Of a stretch of DNA of 64,000 nucleotides, positions 1 to 8,630 are shown piece after piece. Numbering within the stretch: the first letter of the stretch is position 1; every line of letters begins with the position of its first letter. This stretch comes from Rhodanobacter sp. Root480 (GTDB lineage Bacteria; Pseudomonadota; Gammaproteobacteria; Xanthomonadales; Rhodanobacteraceae). A program made the translations under genes and the position numbers. The notes under the pieces are model-generated. The model was not told where the DNA came from. It did no database searches and was given only the letters and a program-made list of their open reading frames with translations. The stretch is from assembly GCF_001426645.1 (NCBI RefSeq), contig NZ_LMEX01000001.1:1432568-1496567 (forward strand). Direction: 5' to 3'.

Positions 1-2323
1 ACTTCAGCTTGCCATTACTGTCGCACGCCCCCCCTATCGTCGTGGAATTATTCAATATCGTTCCGTTCATCACCACCGGATCGCATATCGCTACACCACC
101 GCTTACGATCGTTGAAGGAAGATTGCAGCTCTTTCCAACGCAATAGGAAATTACATTAGCTTCGTCCTGGTCATGATCCGAACCGTACTGCGAATCTTCC
201 CAGACAAAATAGAAACTTCCGACGTTCGGATAGTCTCCGGTCGGCGTTAATCCGTATACCGTCGGCCCCTTCCCAGCGTAAGCGGGCTGAGCACCGATAC
301 GGACACTTCCGATATAACATGTGGTGAAATTGCCAACGCTAAGCGCATCAGCACGGCAGCTGGGCGATAGCGAAATCGACTTATTATCGGTCACTTTGAT
401 ATCAAATGACGGAAGGTTGTCGGATAGCGATACGCCGTACGTCTTCACCTGAAATTTGGGGAGCTTGGTATCGGTCATTTTACGGATAGCCGTGGATCCA
501 TCGGCATTCCACGCGCCATAGCTAAGACCTGCTAGCAAATAGCTCCCCTGCTGGCCTGGCGCACCATTGCAGAGACCCACAATATCTGAGAGTTTGCCGA
601 TGGTTGCTGGCTGGCAGACGGCCACATCACTGTAATTTTTACCAGCGACGGTAAGCGAATTTGCAGCTGGCAAGCCTGCCCCTGTAGGACCTGAGTAGGT
701 CGAAAGCATATAGCTCCCGCTGATGCCCTCTGCGCTCTGCACAGCATCCGTCAAGCCGGCAGCATCCAACTTAGCCGTGCCGTCCGCCAGGGTCACCGCG
801 GGTACATTCTCCGCGTCGAATGTATTCAAACCGCTACTTATCAGAACAATGGAACAGGTCGCACACTCCTCGTTGCGAAAAACCCCGTCCACTTTTCCAT
901 ACGGGTCGACCCAAGTCGGTGTGGGGAGCACGCTTGTCTCACGTGTTGGCGTGGTATCACCGTGGATATACTGCAACGCCGTCGCATACATGCCGGCCAG
1001 CGGATTACCAAAATCCGGGCACTTGGCGGGATTGTCCTGAATATCGTAACCGCGCGTTCCCCAAGGGTTGCCACCGGGTGAATTGCAGGCCGTACTTCCA
1101 GACGTTCCGTAATTCTTCGGGCCATTAGTCGAATTGGTTTGCCAGCCGAAAACCTGCAGCCGGTCGAGGGTCATAACTATGCCCTCGGTCGCCGTCGCCA
1201 TTTTGTAGCAAAACGTTCCGTCCTTGCTGTTGAACTCGTCACCAACCTCACAGCCAGTGCCGGTTGCAGTGCCGGTCGGGGAGTTAAAAGCCAGCTTGCC
1301 GATGTTTCGACGCAGCTGCCCTCCCTTGCGGGCATTGGTTACGGATCCGGTAACCAGGCCAAAACGCTTGGCGTCGGAACTTCCTTGCTTGCTGTACTTT
1401 TGCAGGAGGCCTTCTGGCTTCAAGGAAGTTCCGGTTGCGACGCAGTACGACTCGTTGGGTTGCCCGGCGGCGTTCTTGCACACCGTAACCCGCGCCGTGT
1501 AATCGGCATCACTGGTTTTCGATGGCCTGGCACTGTCACCCTCGCCCTTACCGTTCCATTGGCACTGGTACTTGGCCGTTGAGGCCCAATCCGACCAATT
1601 GCCGGAAGCCACACGAATGACCGGCGTGCTTTTGATGCCAGATATGGCTTGGGTCGGAGTACTCCAGCCACCTTTCGTGCCCGTTTCGCCTTCGGATACA
1701 TTACAAAAAGTTTGAGCCGCCGTAAAAGGTGTGTATTTGTTGATATCGGCACCCGAGTAGACCTTCGCCCATGCATGCAGGTCGCTGGGAATTTCCGCGC
1801 GTTCAAGGACGGTGCTGGTAGCGGTGTCGATGCTGCGCGTGCCGCCATAAAGAACCCACCGAATGATATCGAGACGGCTCATCGATACCCAATTCAGGAA
1901 GTTTCCGCTCCAATCGCCAGAGCATTGATGAGTGGTTGCCTTTTTACTCGAGGAGAAGGTTCCGCTTTTATAACCGTAACAAAGCTCCGGATCGAAATAG
2001 CCGTTATAGGTAAAAGCGTTGTTATAGGTGGTATCGATCTTGCCGTCGTTATCCAGATCGGTGTAATCCGGATACGCCTTGTTGAACAATTGCTCGTCCC
2101 GCGACATCACCAGCATGACCAACGGCGGCACGTTGGGAGCGGCAAGCGCATTGACCCCGGAGGGGTACGATTCGAAATCAGGCATATCCGCGGTGGAAAT
2201 CCTGCCCGGTGTCACCGCCGGAGCCGTGCTCTGGGCGGAAACACCCACCAGGGCCACGCCACTGATGATGACTATCGGGAGGCTCAGCCACAGGCCGCGC
2301 AAAATGTTTTTGAACGTGGTCAT
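1..2323 (-). CDS. pilY1: PilY1-type pilus tip adhesin/assembly protein, 3' end cut by window edge
   Basis: The minus-strand frame opens with ATG at 2323 and stays open to the left edge, giving about 774 N-terminal residues. The start MTTFKNILRGLWLSLPIVII is a signal peptide followed by a small-residue region, so export is expected. About 75-110 residues in there is an acidic loop with the pattern DLDNDGKID, resembling an EF-hand-like calcium site. The text is rich in Cys, Asn, Ser and Thr, as in the variable N-terminal part of PilY1/PilC. The C-terminal beta-propeller that would confirm the family lies outside the window. It follows pilX by 10 nt and is the distal gene of the minor-pilin operon, where PilY1 works with PilV/W/X in priming pilus assembly and surface sensing. 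Base composition is visibly AT-richer than in neighbouring genes. The family call rests mainly on context plus the N-terminal pattern. Confidence 0.85.
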   Translation of the reverse strand, partial: MTTFKNILRGLWLSLPIVIISGVALVGVSAQSTAPAVTPGRISTADMPDFESYPSGVNALAAPNVPPLVMLVMSRDEQLFNKAYPDYTDLDNDGKIDTTYNNAFTYNGYFDPELCYGYKSGTFSSSKKATTHQCSGDWSGNFLNWVSMSRLDIIRWVLYGGTRSIDTATSTVLERAEIPSDLHAWAKVYSGADINKYTPFTAAQTFCNVSEGETGTKGGWSTPTQAISGIKSTPVIRVASGNWSDWASTAKYQCQWNGKGEGDSARPSKTSDADYTARVTVCKNAAGQPNESYCVATGTSLKPEGLLQKYSKQGSSDAKRFGLVTGSVTNARKGGQLRRNIGKLAFNSPTGTATGTGCEVGDEFNSKDGTFCYKMATATEGIVMTLDRLQVFGWQTNSTNGPKNYGTSGSTACNSPGGNPWGTRGYDIQDNPAKCPDFGNPLAGMYATALQYIHGDTTPTRETSVLPTPTWVDPYGKVDGVFRNEECATCSIVLISSGLNTFDAENVPAVTLADGTAKLDAAGLTDAVQSAEGISGSYMLSTYSGPTGAGLPAANSLTVAGKNYSDVAVCQPATIGKLSDIVGLCNGAPGQQGSYLLAGLSYGAWNADGSTAIRKMTDTKLPKFQVKTYGVSLSDNLPSFDIKVTDNKSISLSPSCRADALSVGNFTTCYIGSVRIGAQPAYAGKGPTVYGLTPTGDYPNVGSFYFVWEDSQYGSDHDQDEANVISYCVGKSCNLPSTIVSGGVAICDPVVMNGTILNNSTTIGGACDSNGKLK

Positions 2324-2333
2324 GCCTGCGTCC

Positions 2334-3074
2334 TCATTTGATTTCCAGCTTGTATTGAGCAATGGTGGCGGCCTCGCCATTACCCGGCACCTTCGTGTCG
2401 CTGCGTACCTGCAGAAGCAACGCACCACCACCCTTGGCGGTACCCACACCGACGCTGGAATAGCCCTGCTGCGACGCTGCGCCGGAGCCCTTGTTGAGCA
2501 TGACGCCGTCGCGGACGATCGCAACCCGGCTATTGATCTTCTGGCTTGCCCCGCAGGACTCGCTGCCATCCGCACAAGTGTTCATGACCACAGCGTCGTC
2601 CCAGGTCGATGAATCGTAGTTGTAGCTTTCGGTATGCGTGGCGCAGGTCTGCGGCATGTAGAAAATGACCAGGTTGCTGCCGCCGCAGGATGTCTGCAGA
2701 CCTTCGCCATCATTGGTTTTGGGGTTGATCAGATCGATCCACGCCTCGCGGTGGGCGAACGTGGTGTACAGGTCGAATTTGCCATCCGGCACGCTGCCAC
2801 CCCAGCTGACTGGCCAGCCGCGGTTGAACACGTGATCGGCCAGGATGGCCTCCGGAATCACCCGCGCCCGCTCGGCTGCCTCGAATGCCTGCTCGTGCCG
2901 CGCGGTGGCGGTGGTCATGCGCATCTCGAGCAAGGTGTCCTTCATCACCATCAAGGCCACCAGGCTCAGCATGACAAGAAATACCAGCCCGACGAACAGG
3001 GCCACGCCGCGTTGATACCGACTCGATGGCACGACGATGCCCCGTGAATTAACTGGTGTCGGCATGGCAATCAT
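2334..3074 (-). CDS. pilX: Minor type IV pilin PilX
   Basis: The protein has 246 residues. A short leader ending in QRG is followed by a hydrophobic prepilin helix (VALFVGLVFLVMLSLVALMV), so PilD should cleave after the Gly. The Glu at position +5 of the mature pilin is absent, as is usual for PilX/GspK-like tip subunits. The start ATG at 3074 overlaps the pilW stop in an ATGA arrangement, which indicates translational coupling. Several Cys residues in the C-terminal half could form disulfides. Context between pilW and pilY1 supports the name. An alternative start three codons downstream cannot be excluded. Confidence 0.88.
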   Translation of the reverse strand: MIAMPTPVNSRGIVVPSSRYQRGVALFVGLVFLVMLSLVALMVMKDTLLEMRMTTATARHEQAFEAAERARVIPEAILADHVFNRGWPVSWGGSVPDGKFDLYTTFAHREAWIDLINPKTNDGEGLQTSCGGSNLVIFYMPQTCATHTESYNYDSSTWDDAVVMNTCADGSESCGASQKINSRVAIVRDGVMLNKGSGAASQQGYSSVGVGTAKGGGALLLQVRSDTKVPGNGEAATIAQYKLEIK

Positions 3075-4153
3075 CCCCTCACCCGGTTGCGCAGCTGCAC
3101 GACGAACTGCTGACTGGCACGCACGAATTGCCAGGGTTTGTCACCGTAAGGCTTGAAGCCGGCGCAGCCGGTGGTGGTTGCCGCGCTGCCATTGTTGATG
3201 GTGTAGGTGCAGTTGCCCAGGGTATAGGTCGCCACGTGCGGCACTGTGAGGTCCCGCACTGGGTTGACCGCCACCAGCGATACGCGCGCCGAGATCACGT
3301 CGGCCCAGTTACCAACATTGTCCGCAGAGTGGTACTCGGGCGCCATGCCCGTGGCAGCGGATGCCTCCCCATACTCGATCTTGAGCTGTTCGATACCATC
3401 CACCACCGGATCGGAAACGAAATTGCCGTCACTCAAGCGCATGCGCATCAACGTGGGCAAGGGCTGGCCACCATCCGCCGAAGCGGTGCATGTACTGCCC
3501 GTCATCACGTTGCACGGGCGCAGGTAGTACATATCGATCTGATAGGGATAGGCATACCGCATCAAGGTGGCATTGGGCTGCGGAGCCGGCACGCTGCCAG
3601 CGAAGAGTTCGGCCCTGTTACCCGGTGTGGAAAGCAGGAAGATCCGGTCCGCGTTGCCGGTGATGGTGCTGGCCGCAACAGGCACCGGGCCGGGCGACAA
3701 CACTTGCGGATCGGCATAGCGCAGCACCAGCACGTCCGAACCGGGCACGTAATTGGCGGTGCCGCCGATGCATGTCGAATCTATCGGCGGACTGGCGGCG
3801 CCGTTGTAGCCGAAAATGCCACCGCCGCCAGTGGTCGAGTACGTGATGGCCGTGGCCCAGTTGCCGTCGCAATCACCGTTGTCCGTCACCGTGGCGCTGG
3901 CGCTGGAGTCAACCGTCACGCCAACAGCCTTGTTGCCGCCCCAGAAATCCACCATGCGCAACGACCAACCCAGACGATCGGAGGCGATGCGCATGTTTTC
4001 CTGCAGGTAGTTGTTGCCCGACTGCACCTGGTAGGCCTTGCGATTGGCCACGAACAGGTTGATCAAGCCAGCCACCACAAGCAGACCCAGCACCATCGCG
4101 ATCATCAGCTCGATCAGCGAAAAGCCCCGTGCAGCGTGCGCCATGCCGCGCAT
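3071..4153 (-). CDS. pilW: Minor type IV pilin PilW
   Basis: Prepilin of about 360 residues. The leader MRGMAHAARG is followed by the class III signal FSLIELMIAMVLGLLVVAGL, with Glu at +5, so this is a PilD substrate. The reading frame extends further upstream (to 4270), but that part overlaps pilV and carries no prepilin features. ATG 4153 (or 4144) lies about 20 nt after the pilV stop and fits a leader of normal length. The mature part is large and Cys-containing, as in PilW. It is expected in the inner-membrane minor-pilin complex and then at the pilus tip with PilV, PilX and PilY1. Confidence 0.9.
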   Translation of the reverse strand: MRGMAHAARGFSLIELMIAMVLGLLVVAGLINLFVANRKAYQVQSGNNYLQENMRIASDRLGWSLRMVDFWGGNKAVGVTVDSSASATVTDNGDCDGNWATAITYSTTGGGGIFGYNGAASPPIDSTCIGGTANYVPGSDVLVLRYADPQVLSPGPVPVAASTITGNADRIFLLSTPGNRAELFAGSVPAPQPNATLMRYAYPYQIDMYYLRPCNVMTGSTCTASADGGQPLPTLMRMRLSDGNFVSDPVVDGIEQLKIEYGEASAATGMAPEYHSADNVGNWADVISARVSLVAVNPVRDLTVPHVATYTLGNCTYTINNGSAATTTGCAGFKPYGDKPWQFVRASQQFVVQLRNRVRG

Positions 4154-4172
4154 GGCACGGCCATCGGCAACC

Positions 4173-4757
4173 TCAGAACTGGCTGGGCTGGTAGTCGAAA
4201 CTGTATGAATCATTGGTGGGGACTCCGCTGGCGTTGGCGCGCATGCCGCTCCAGCTCGATGTGATGACAAGGGTTCCGCTTTGAGAGGCGTCGGCGCTGG
4301 AGGCTCCAGTGGGGTCGGTGCCCTTTACCGTGACCAAGGCCAGGCCGGACGCATCGGCACTGCCATTGGCCTTGAGCGGAACCGCCGCGCCCGCCCTTAG
4401 TTGGGTAACCCAACGTGCCAAATCACCCTTGGCCTGCTTGCAGGCCGCATTCGGGCACCCTGAACTCGATGGCGTGGCCGTACCGTCGTAGGCGTAATAG
4501 CTGTCGCTGAGGTCACCATTCTTCGCGGCAATATCAGTCTCGCTGGCCACGCCATAAACCCCCGCGGGGTTGGCGCGCATGGCGTCGGCCAGCGACCGTG
4601 CCTGCAATACGGCGACGGTACGTGCCCCGGCCTGCTTGGTGTATTGGGCACCCTTGATCTGCATGAGCGCGATGCCCAGCACGCCGATGCTGAAAATCAG
4701 CATGGCGACCAGCACCTCGATCAGCGAGACGCCTCGCTGACGCGACAAGACTTGCAT
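4173..4757 (-). CDS. pilV: Minor type IV pilin PilV
   Basis: Prepilin of 194 residues. The leader MQVLSRQRG is followed by VSLIEVLVAMLIFSIGVLGI, with Glu at +5. The start ATG at 4757 is set by an upstream GGGAGAA ribosome-binding site about 8 nt away; the longer open frame to 5036 is antisense to tRNA-Thr and is not coding. It is the first recognisable gene of the cluster, since the next feature upstream is tRNA-Thr on the other strand. fimT/fimU, which often precedes pilV, is therefore absent here. The 280 bp upstream should carry the operon promoter, but I could not identify a convincing box. Confidence 0.9.
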   Translation of the reverse strand: MQVLSRQRGVSLIEVLVAMLIFSIGVLGIALMQIKGAQYTKQAGARTVAVLQARSLADAMRANPAGVYGVASETDIAAKNGDLSDSYYAYDGTATPSSSGCPNAACKQAKGDLARWVTQLRAGAAVPLKANGSADASGLALVTVKGTDPTGASSADASQSGTLVITSSWSGMRANASGVPTNDSYSFDYQPSQF

Positions 4758-5037
4758 GGAAAATTCTCCCTGATACCCCTTCGTGCAATGTAGCCATTCC
4801 GCAGCTCTCGACCAGCCCCCTCCCGACAAGCGGTAGCAACGGCCCGATGAGCGGTGTCCGGGCACCGTGAAAACGTGACCGTGGTCCGGTGCGCGATAGG
4901 TGCGGGCATGCCTGGTATCGAGGATGCGGCGGGGAAAAGGTTGCCGACCAGCGCTTGCGGCGCACGCCCTGCGGTATGCCTGCCCGCCACACAGCTTGCG
5001 CCAACCACCTCCCGCCCCGTAAAATTCGCGGCTCACT

Positions 5038-5113
5038 GCCGGAATAGCTCAGTTGGTAGAGCGGCGCATTCGTAATGCGTAGGTCGGAGGTTCGACTCCT
5101 CTTTCCGGCACCA
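5038..5113 (+). tRNA. tRNA-Thr (CGU anticodon)
   Basis: The 76-nt sequence folds as a cloverleaf. The acceptor stem is GCCGGAA/TTCCGGC, the D arm GCTC...GAGC, the anticodon loop TTCGTAA with anticodon CGT, and the T arm GGAGG TTCGACT CCTCT. The 3' CCA is encoded. It reads the Thr codon ACG. A strong terminator follows 17 nt downstream, so it looks like a single-gene transcript. Confidence 0.97.
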
Positions 5114-5130
5114 GTTTCCTGCAAGACCCT

Positions 5131-5166
5131 AAGCCCCGGAAAGCGCGAGTTTTCCGGGGCTTTCTT
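5131..5166 (+). terminator. Rho-independent terminator of tRNA-Thr
   Basis: The inverted repeat AGCCCCGGAAA / TTTTCCGGGGCT, with a short GC-containing loop, is followed by TTCTTGT. It sits just after tRNA-Thr and reads on the plus strand. Confidence 0.85.
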
Positions 5167-5218
5167 GTGTCGGCGAAGCTCCCCGCTGAGGTGAAGCCAC
5201 CCACGCCAGGCTTCGCGC

Positions 5219-6796
5219 TCAGGGGCTCTGCGTGATCTCCATCAGCACGACATCATTGGTTCGCATCGGAACGGGCACGCTTGCCTTCCCATCGGCGCCG
5301 ACCGTCACCTCGTGAATCCGGGGCTGGTCGGTGGTGGCCGCCTGCAATTGCTGCAACTGGCCTGGCGTCAGTGACGCCGGGGAACCCATGCGCAGATAGG
5401 CGGTGTACGCGTCGTTGGCGTCGTAGCCCGTGCGGTAAACCGCGGCTTGGTAGGTGCCCGGCGGCAGATGCTTCAGGTCGAGCGTGACGGCGCCATCCTG
5501 CCGGGAGGGAAACACCTTCGTGTAGAACGGGCGGTTGCTCTTGTCCTGCGTTGGTTGCACGAAATCCCAGACCAGCACCTTGAGCACGCCGTCGTCCCAC
5601 GTCACGTAACTCTGCGCGTCGGCGGTTTTCAGCTGGCTTGCGCCGAGCCGGTTCAAATACTTGTAGGCGAACCAGGCCGGCTTGCGGATGCCCTGCGGAT
5701 TCATCAGGCCGAAACCGCCCTGGAACGGCGCCGTGGGCGGGCCCGGCTCCTCGAACAGGTCGCTGAAGGTCCAATAGCTCATGCCCTGCGCCAAACCTTC
5801 CGACGCCTTGAGCTTGCCGAGGATGTACGCGGCGCTGACGTACGAATCATGCACGGGATCGCGCGGCGTATAGCTGCTGCTCCACTCGGTGAAGTACAGC
5901 GGCAGGCCGGGCATGGAGGATTGCTCGATCTGCTGGCGCACGCGGCGCACGTCGCCGACGATCGCATCCGGTGATGGCGAGAGTTTGGTGTCGCTCTCGC
6001 CATGCTCATCGAGGAAGCCGCCATCGACGCCATAGGTATGCGTGGTGATGAAATCGATCGGCACGCCGACCTGCGCGGCATGCTCGATCAACTCGGGCAC
6101 CCAGGCCGCGCCCGCCGTGGCCGGACCGCCCACTTTCAATTGCGGATCGACCTGCTTGATGTGGCGCACGGTGGCATCGAAAAGGTCGAAATAGGCTTTT
6201 TGATCGGCGCCCTCCCAGAAGCCGCTCAGGTTCGGCTCGTTCCAGACCTCGAAATACCAGCGCCGGATCTCCTGCTGGCCATAGCGCTGCTCCAGGTGAC
6301 GCACGAACGCGGTCACCAGCGCGCTCCACTTCGAAAGCACCGGATGGGAGGTGTTGCCCTTCCAGTAGAAGAGGTGCTGATCCGAGGTCCGCATCGCCTC
6401 CGGCGTGAAGCCCAGCTCCACGAACGGACGGATGCCCATAGCGAGCAAGCGATCGTAAAGCGCATCGATGCCGGTCCAGTCGTAAACCGGTTTGCCGTCG
6501 ACCTCGCGATAGGTGCCGAGCACGTCGTGGAAGATGGCGTGGAAACGGATGTAGCGAAAGCCCAGTTCCTTCCTTGCGGTCTGCAGCTGCGCGAGGCTGT
6601 CGTCGCGCATCAGCGTGCCGGGGTAATCGGAGCCGATGGAGAAATTGAAGAAACGATCCAGCGGCGAGGTCTTCCCCTGCACATCGATGTCGATATGTCG
6701 TACCCCCTGCGCGGCGTAGACGACGGGCACCAGGCAGACCAGGAGCATGACCAAGCTGCAGGCGGTAAGGGAACGGCGGAAAGTGGGCATCTTCAT
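5219..6796 (-). CDS. Secreted glycoside hydrolase family 39 (beta-xylosidase-like)
   Basis: The protein has 525 residues from ATG 6796. The N-terminus is a signal peptide (basic MKMPTFRRS, hydrophobic core, then VVYAAQ), so it should be periplasmic or secreted. The TIM-barrel family 39 signature is clear. The proposed acid/base Glu is E177 in EVWNEPNL and the proposed nucleophile is E294 in YFTEWSSSY. GH39 enzymes are retaining beta-xylosidases or alpha-iduronidases, so a plant-polysaccharide side-chain function is plausible but the substrate is unknown. A C-terminal beta-rich domain follows the barrel. The frame continues upstream to 6985 through the tRNA-Asn gene, so the internal ATG is chosen although its ribosome-binding site is weak. 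No transporter or other sugar gene is adjacent. Confidence 0.85.
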   Translation of the reverse strand: MKMPTFRRSLTACSLVMLLVCLVPVVYAAQGVRHIDIDVQGKTSPLDRFFNFSIGSDYPGTLMRDDSLAQLQTARKELGFRYIRFHAIFHDVLGTYREVDGKPVYDWTGIDALYDRLLAMGIRPFVELGFTPEAMRTSDQHLFYWKGNTSHPVLSKWSALVTAFVRHLEQRYGQQEIRRWYFEVWNEPNLSGFWEGADQKAYFDLFDATVRHIKQVDPQLKVGGPATAGAAWVPELIEHAAQVGVPIDFITTHTYGVDGGFLDEHGESDTKLSPSPDAIVGDVRRVRQQIEQSSMPGLPLYFTEWSSSYTPRDPVHDSYVSAAYILGKLKASEGLAQGMSYWTFSDLFEEPGPPTAPFQGGFGLMNPQGIRKPAWFAYKYLNRLGASQLKTADAQSYVTWDDGVLKVLVWDFVQPTQDKSNRPFYTKVFPSRQDGAVTLDLKHLPPGTYQAAVYRTGYDANDAYTAYLRMGSPASLTPGQLQQLQAATTDQPRIHEVTVGADGKASVPVPMRTNDVVLMEITQSP

Positions 6797-6920
6797 GGCG
6801 CCAGTAAAGCAAACCCGGGCCAGCGATTTCCGGCAGCGGCCTTTACGATTTTCACCAGTTGCCGCAAGCAGGGCACCAAGGGCTTTCACCGCGGAACAAA
6901 CCGTGGGTACCGCCCACGCA

Positions 6921-6949
6921 AAAGGGCCGCGATCACTCGCGGCCCTTTG
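6921..6949 (-). terminator. Rho-independent terminator of tRNA-Asn
   Basis: Read on the minus strand, the stem GGGCCGCGA / TCGCGGCCC with a 4-nt loop is followed by TTTTGCG. It lies immediately downstream of tRNA-Asn and upstream of the GH39 gene, so it should separate the two transcripts. Confidence 0.8.
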
Positions 6950-6958
6950 CTTGAATTT

Positions 6959-7035
6959 TGGCGCCCGAAGTTGGACTCGAACCAACGACCCCCTGATTAA
7001 CAGTCAAGTGCTCTAACCAGCTGAGCTATTCGGGC
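6959..7035 (-). tRNA. tRNA-Asn (GUU anticodon)
   Basis: The 77-nt minus-strand cloverleaf has acceptor GCCCGAA/TTCGGGC, D arm GCTC...GAGC, anticodon GTT in the loop CTGTTAA, T loop TTCGAGT and encoded CCA. It decodes AAC/AAU. Confidence 0.97.
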
Positions 7036-7103
7036 GGGAGCTGCGTAGTTTGTAGTTCGTGCGCTCAGCTGTCAACCCATCGGGAGCAAATTTCGCGCCC
7101 TTT

Positions 7104-8501
7104 TCAAGGCGTACGCACGCGGTAGCAAGGCACGTACGCCGCGCCGCCGGGCAGCTTCATGCGTTGCTGCTCCACGAAGGCCTGCAGCAGCTTGTCCAGG
7201 GCCTGCATGATGTCGCTGTCGCCGTCGATGTCGAACGGCCCGTGCTGCTCGATGGCGCGCACACCCTCCTCCTTCACGTTGCCGGCGACGATGCCGGAAA
7301 ACGCGCGGCGCAGGTCGGCGGCCAGTTCGTGGCGGGGCCGATCATGCCGGATCTGCAACGCCCGCATCGCGGCGTGGTCGGGCTGGAACGGCAGCTGGAA
7401 CGCATACGGCACCTGCAGTGCCCAGTTGAAGAAGAAGGCATCCTTGGTATCCAGCCGGTGGTGGCGAACCTTTTCCACGCCCTTGACCATGGCCCGTGCC
7501 ACCGTCGCCGGGTCGTCGACGATGATCTGGTAACGCTCGGCCACTTCATCGCCCAGGGTCAGGCGCAGGAATTGATCGATCTGCTCGAAGTACGCCGCCG
7601 ATTGTTTCGGCCCGGTAAAGATCAGCGGGAACGGCGTATCGGCGTTGTCCGGATGCAGCAGGATGCCGAGCAGGTAGAGGATCTCCTCGGCGGTGCCGAC
7701 GCCGCCGGGAAACACGATGATGCCGTGGCCGATGCGCACGAAGGCTTCGAGGCGTTTCTCGATGTCCGGCATGATCACCAGGTGGTTGACGATCGGGTTG
7801 GGCGATTCGGCGGCGATGATGCCCGGTTCGGTCAGCCCGATATAGCGGTTGTGCCGGTGACGCTGCTTGGCATGCGCAATGGTCGCGCCCTTCATCGGCC
7901 CCTTCATGGCGCCGGGGCCGCAACCCGTGCAGATATCCATGCCGCGCAGACCGAGCTGGTAACCGACCAGCTTGGTGTAGTCGTACTCCTCGCGCGAGAT
8001 CGAATGCCCGCCCCAGCACACCACCAGGTTGGGGTCGGCATGCGGCTTGAGGATGCGCGCGTTGCGCAGGATCTCGAACACGTCCTCGGTGAGCCGGTCG
8101 GATTCATCGAGATCGTCGCCGGTGTGCTCCAGCTGGGTCGCCACGTAGACGATGTCGCGTACCACCGCCACCAGCAATTCGTTGATGCCGCGGATGATCT
8201 GGCCATCCACGAACGCCTGCGCCGGCGCGTGCGAAAGCTCGATCTTGATGCCGCGATCCTGCTGCAGCACCTGGATGTCGAAATCCGGATATCGCTCCAG
8301 GATGGCGCGCGGATCGTCGCTGATGCTGCCCGAGGTGAGCACGGCCAGCGCGCAACGGCGCAACAGTGCATGCAGCCCGGACCCGCTGGCGCCACGCAGG
8401 CGCACCACCTCGTTGCGGGACAGGATATCCAGGCCGCCCGCGGGCGAAATGCGCGCGCTGACGGTGGCGACTTTGCCGGAACCGGTGTTTACAACATTCA
8501 T
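7104..8501 (-). CDS. ppnN: Nucleotide 5'-monophosphate nucleosidase PpnN (LOG family)
   Basis: At 465 residues it is close to the usual PpnN/YgdH length. The central LOG fold carries CWGGHS (about 162), CGPGAMKG (184-191) and the phosphoribosyl-binding FPGGVGTAEE (264-273). Flanking N- and C-terminal segments match the extra domains that distinguish PpnN from short cytokinin-activating LOG proteins. PpnN hydrolyses purine and pyrimidine NMPs to base plus ribose-5-phosphate in the cytosol and is stimulated by (p)ppGpp in E. coli; regulation here is assumed by homology. The start is supported by a GGAGATG box upstream of 8501. It appears monocistronic. Confidence 0.92.
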   Translation of the reverse strand: MNVVNTGSGKVATVSARISPAGGLDILSRNEVVRLRGASGSGLHALLRRCALAVLTSGSISDDPRAILERYPDFDIQVLQQDRGIKIELSHAPAQAFVDGQIIRGINELLVAVVRDIVYVATQLEHTGDDLDESDRLTEDVFEILRNARILKPHADPNLVVCWGGHSISREEYDYTKLVGYQLGLRGMDICTGCGPGAMKGPMKGATIAHAKQRHRHNRYIGLTEPGIIAAESPNPIVNHLVIMPDIEKRLEAFVRIGHGIIVFPGGVGTAEEILYLLGILLHPDNADTPFPLIFTGPKQSAAYFEQIDQFLRLTLGDEVAERYQIIVDDPATVARAMVKGVEKVRHHRLDTKDAFFFNWALQVPYAFQLPFQPDHAAMRALQIRHDRPRHELAADLRRAFSGIVAGNVKEEGVRAIEQHGPFDIDGDSDIMQALDKLLQAFVEQQRMKLPGGAAYVPCYRVRTP

Positions 8502-8574
8502 GCACTACATCTCCATGCCGTCTCGATACGGCGGACTCGTTAGCTTCACGCGCGGGCGTCGACAGGGTCAAGCC

Positions 8575-8607
8575 AAAAAAAACCGGCGCCCTCGCGGACG
8601 CCGGTCT
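8575..8607 (-). terminator. Rho-independent terminator of TonB-dependent receptor gene
   Basis: On the minus strand the stem ACCGGCGTCC / GGGCGCCGGT with loop GCGA is followed by a run of eight T. It lies 24 nt after the receptor stop and before ppnN. Confidence 0.92.
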
Positions 8608-8630
8608 GTTCGATCAATCCACAGGTTCGC

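Noticed and set aside
3056..4264. 402-codon plus-strand frame opposite pilW
   Set aside because: It has no ribosome-binding site or recognisable motif; pilW on the other strand has a clear prepilin signal and operon context.
4758..4810. Sigma54 promoter upstream of pilV
   Set aside because: The string TGGCTACATTGCA on the minus strand has only 7 bp between GG and GC, so it does not fit a -24/-12 element.
6797..6985. N-terminal extension of the GH39 gene into the tRNA-Asn region
   Set aside because: It would need a TTG start inside tRNA-Asn and would cross a terminator; the internal ATG gives a proper signal peptide.
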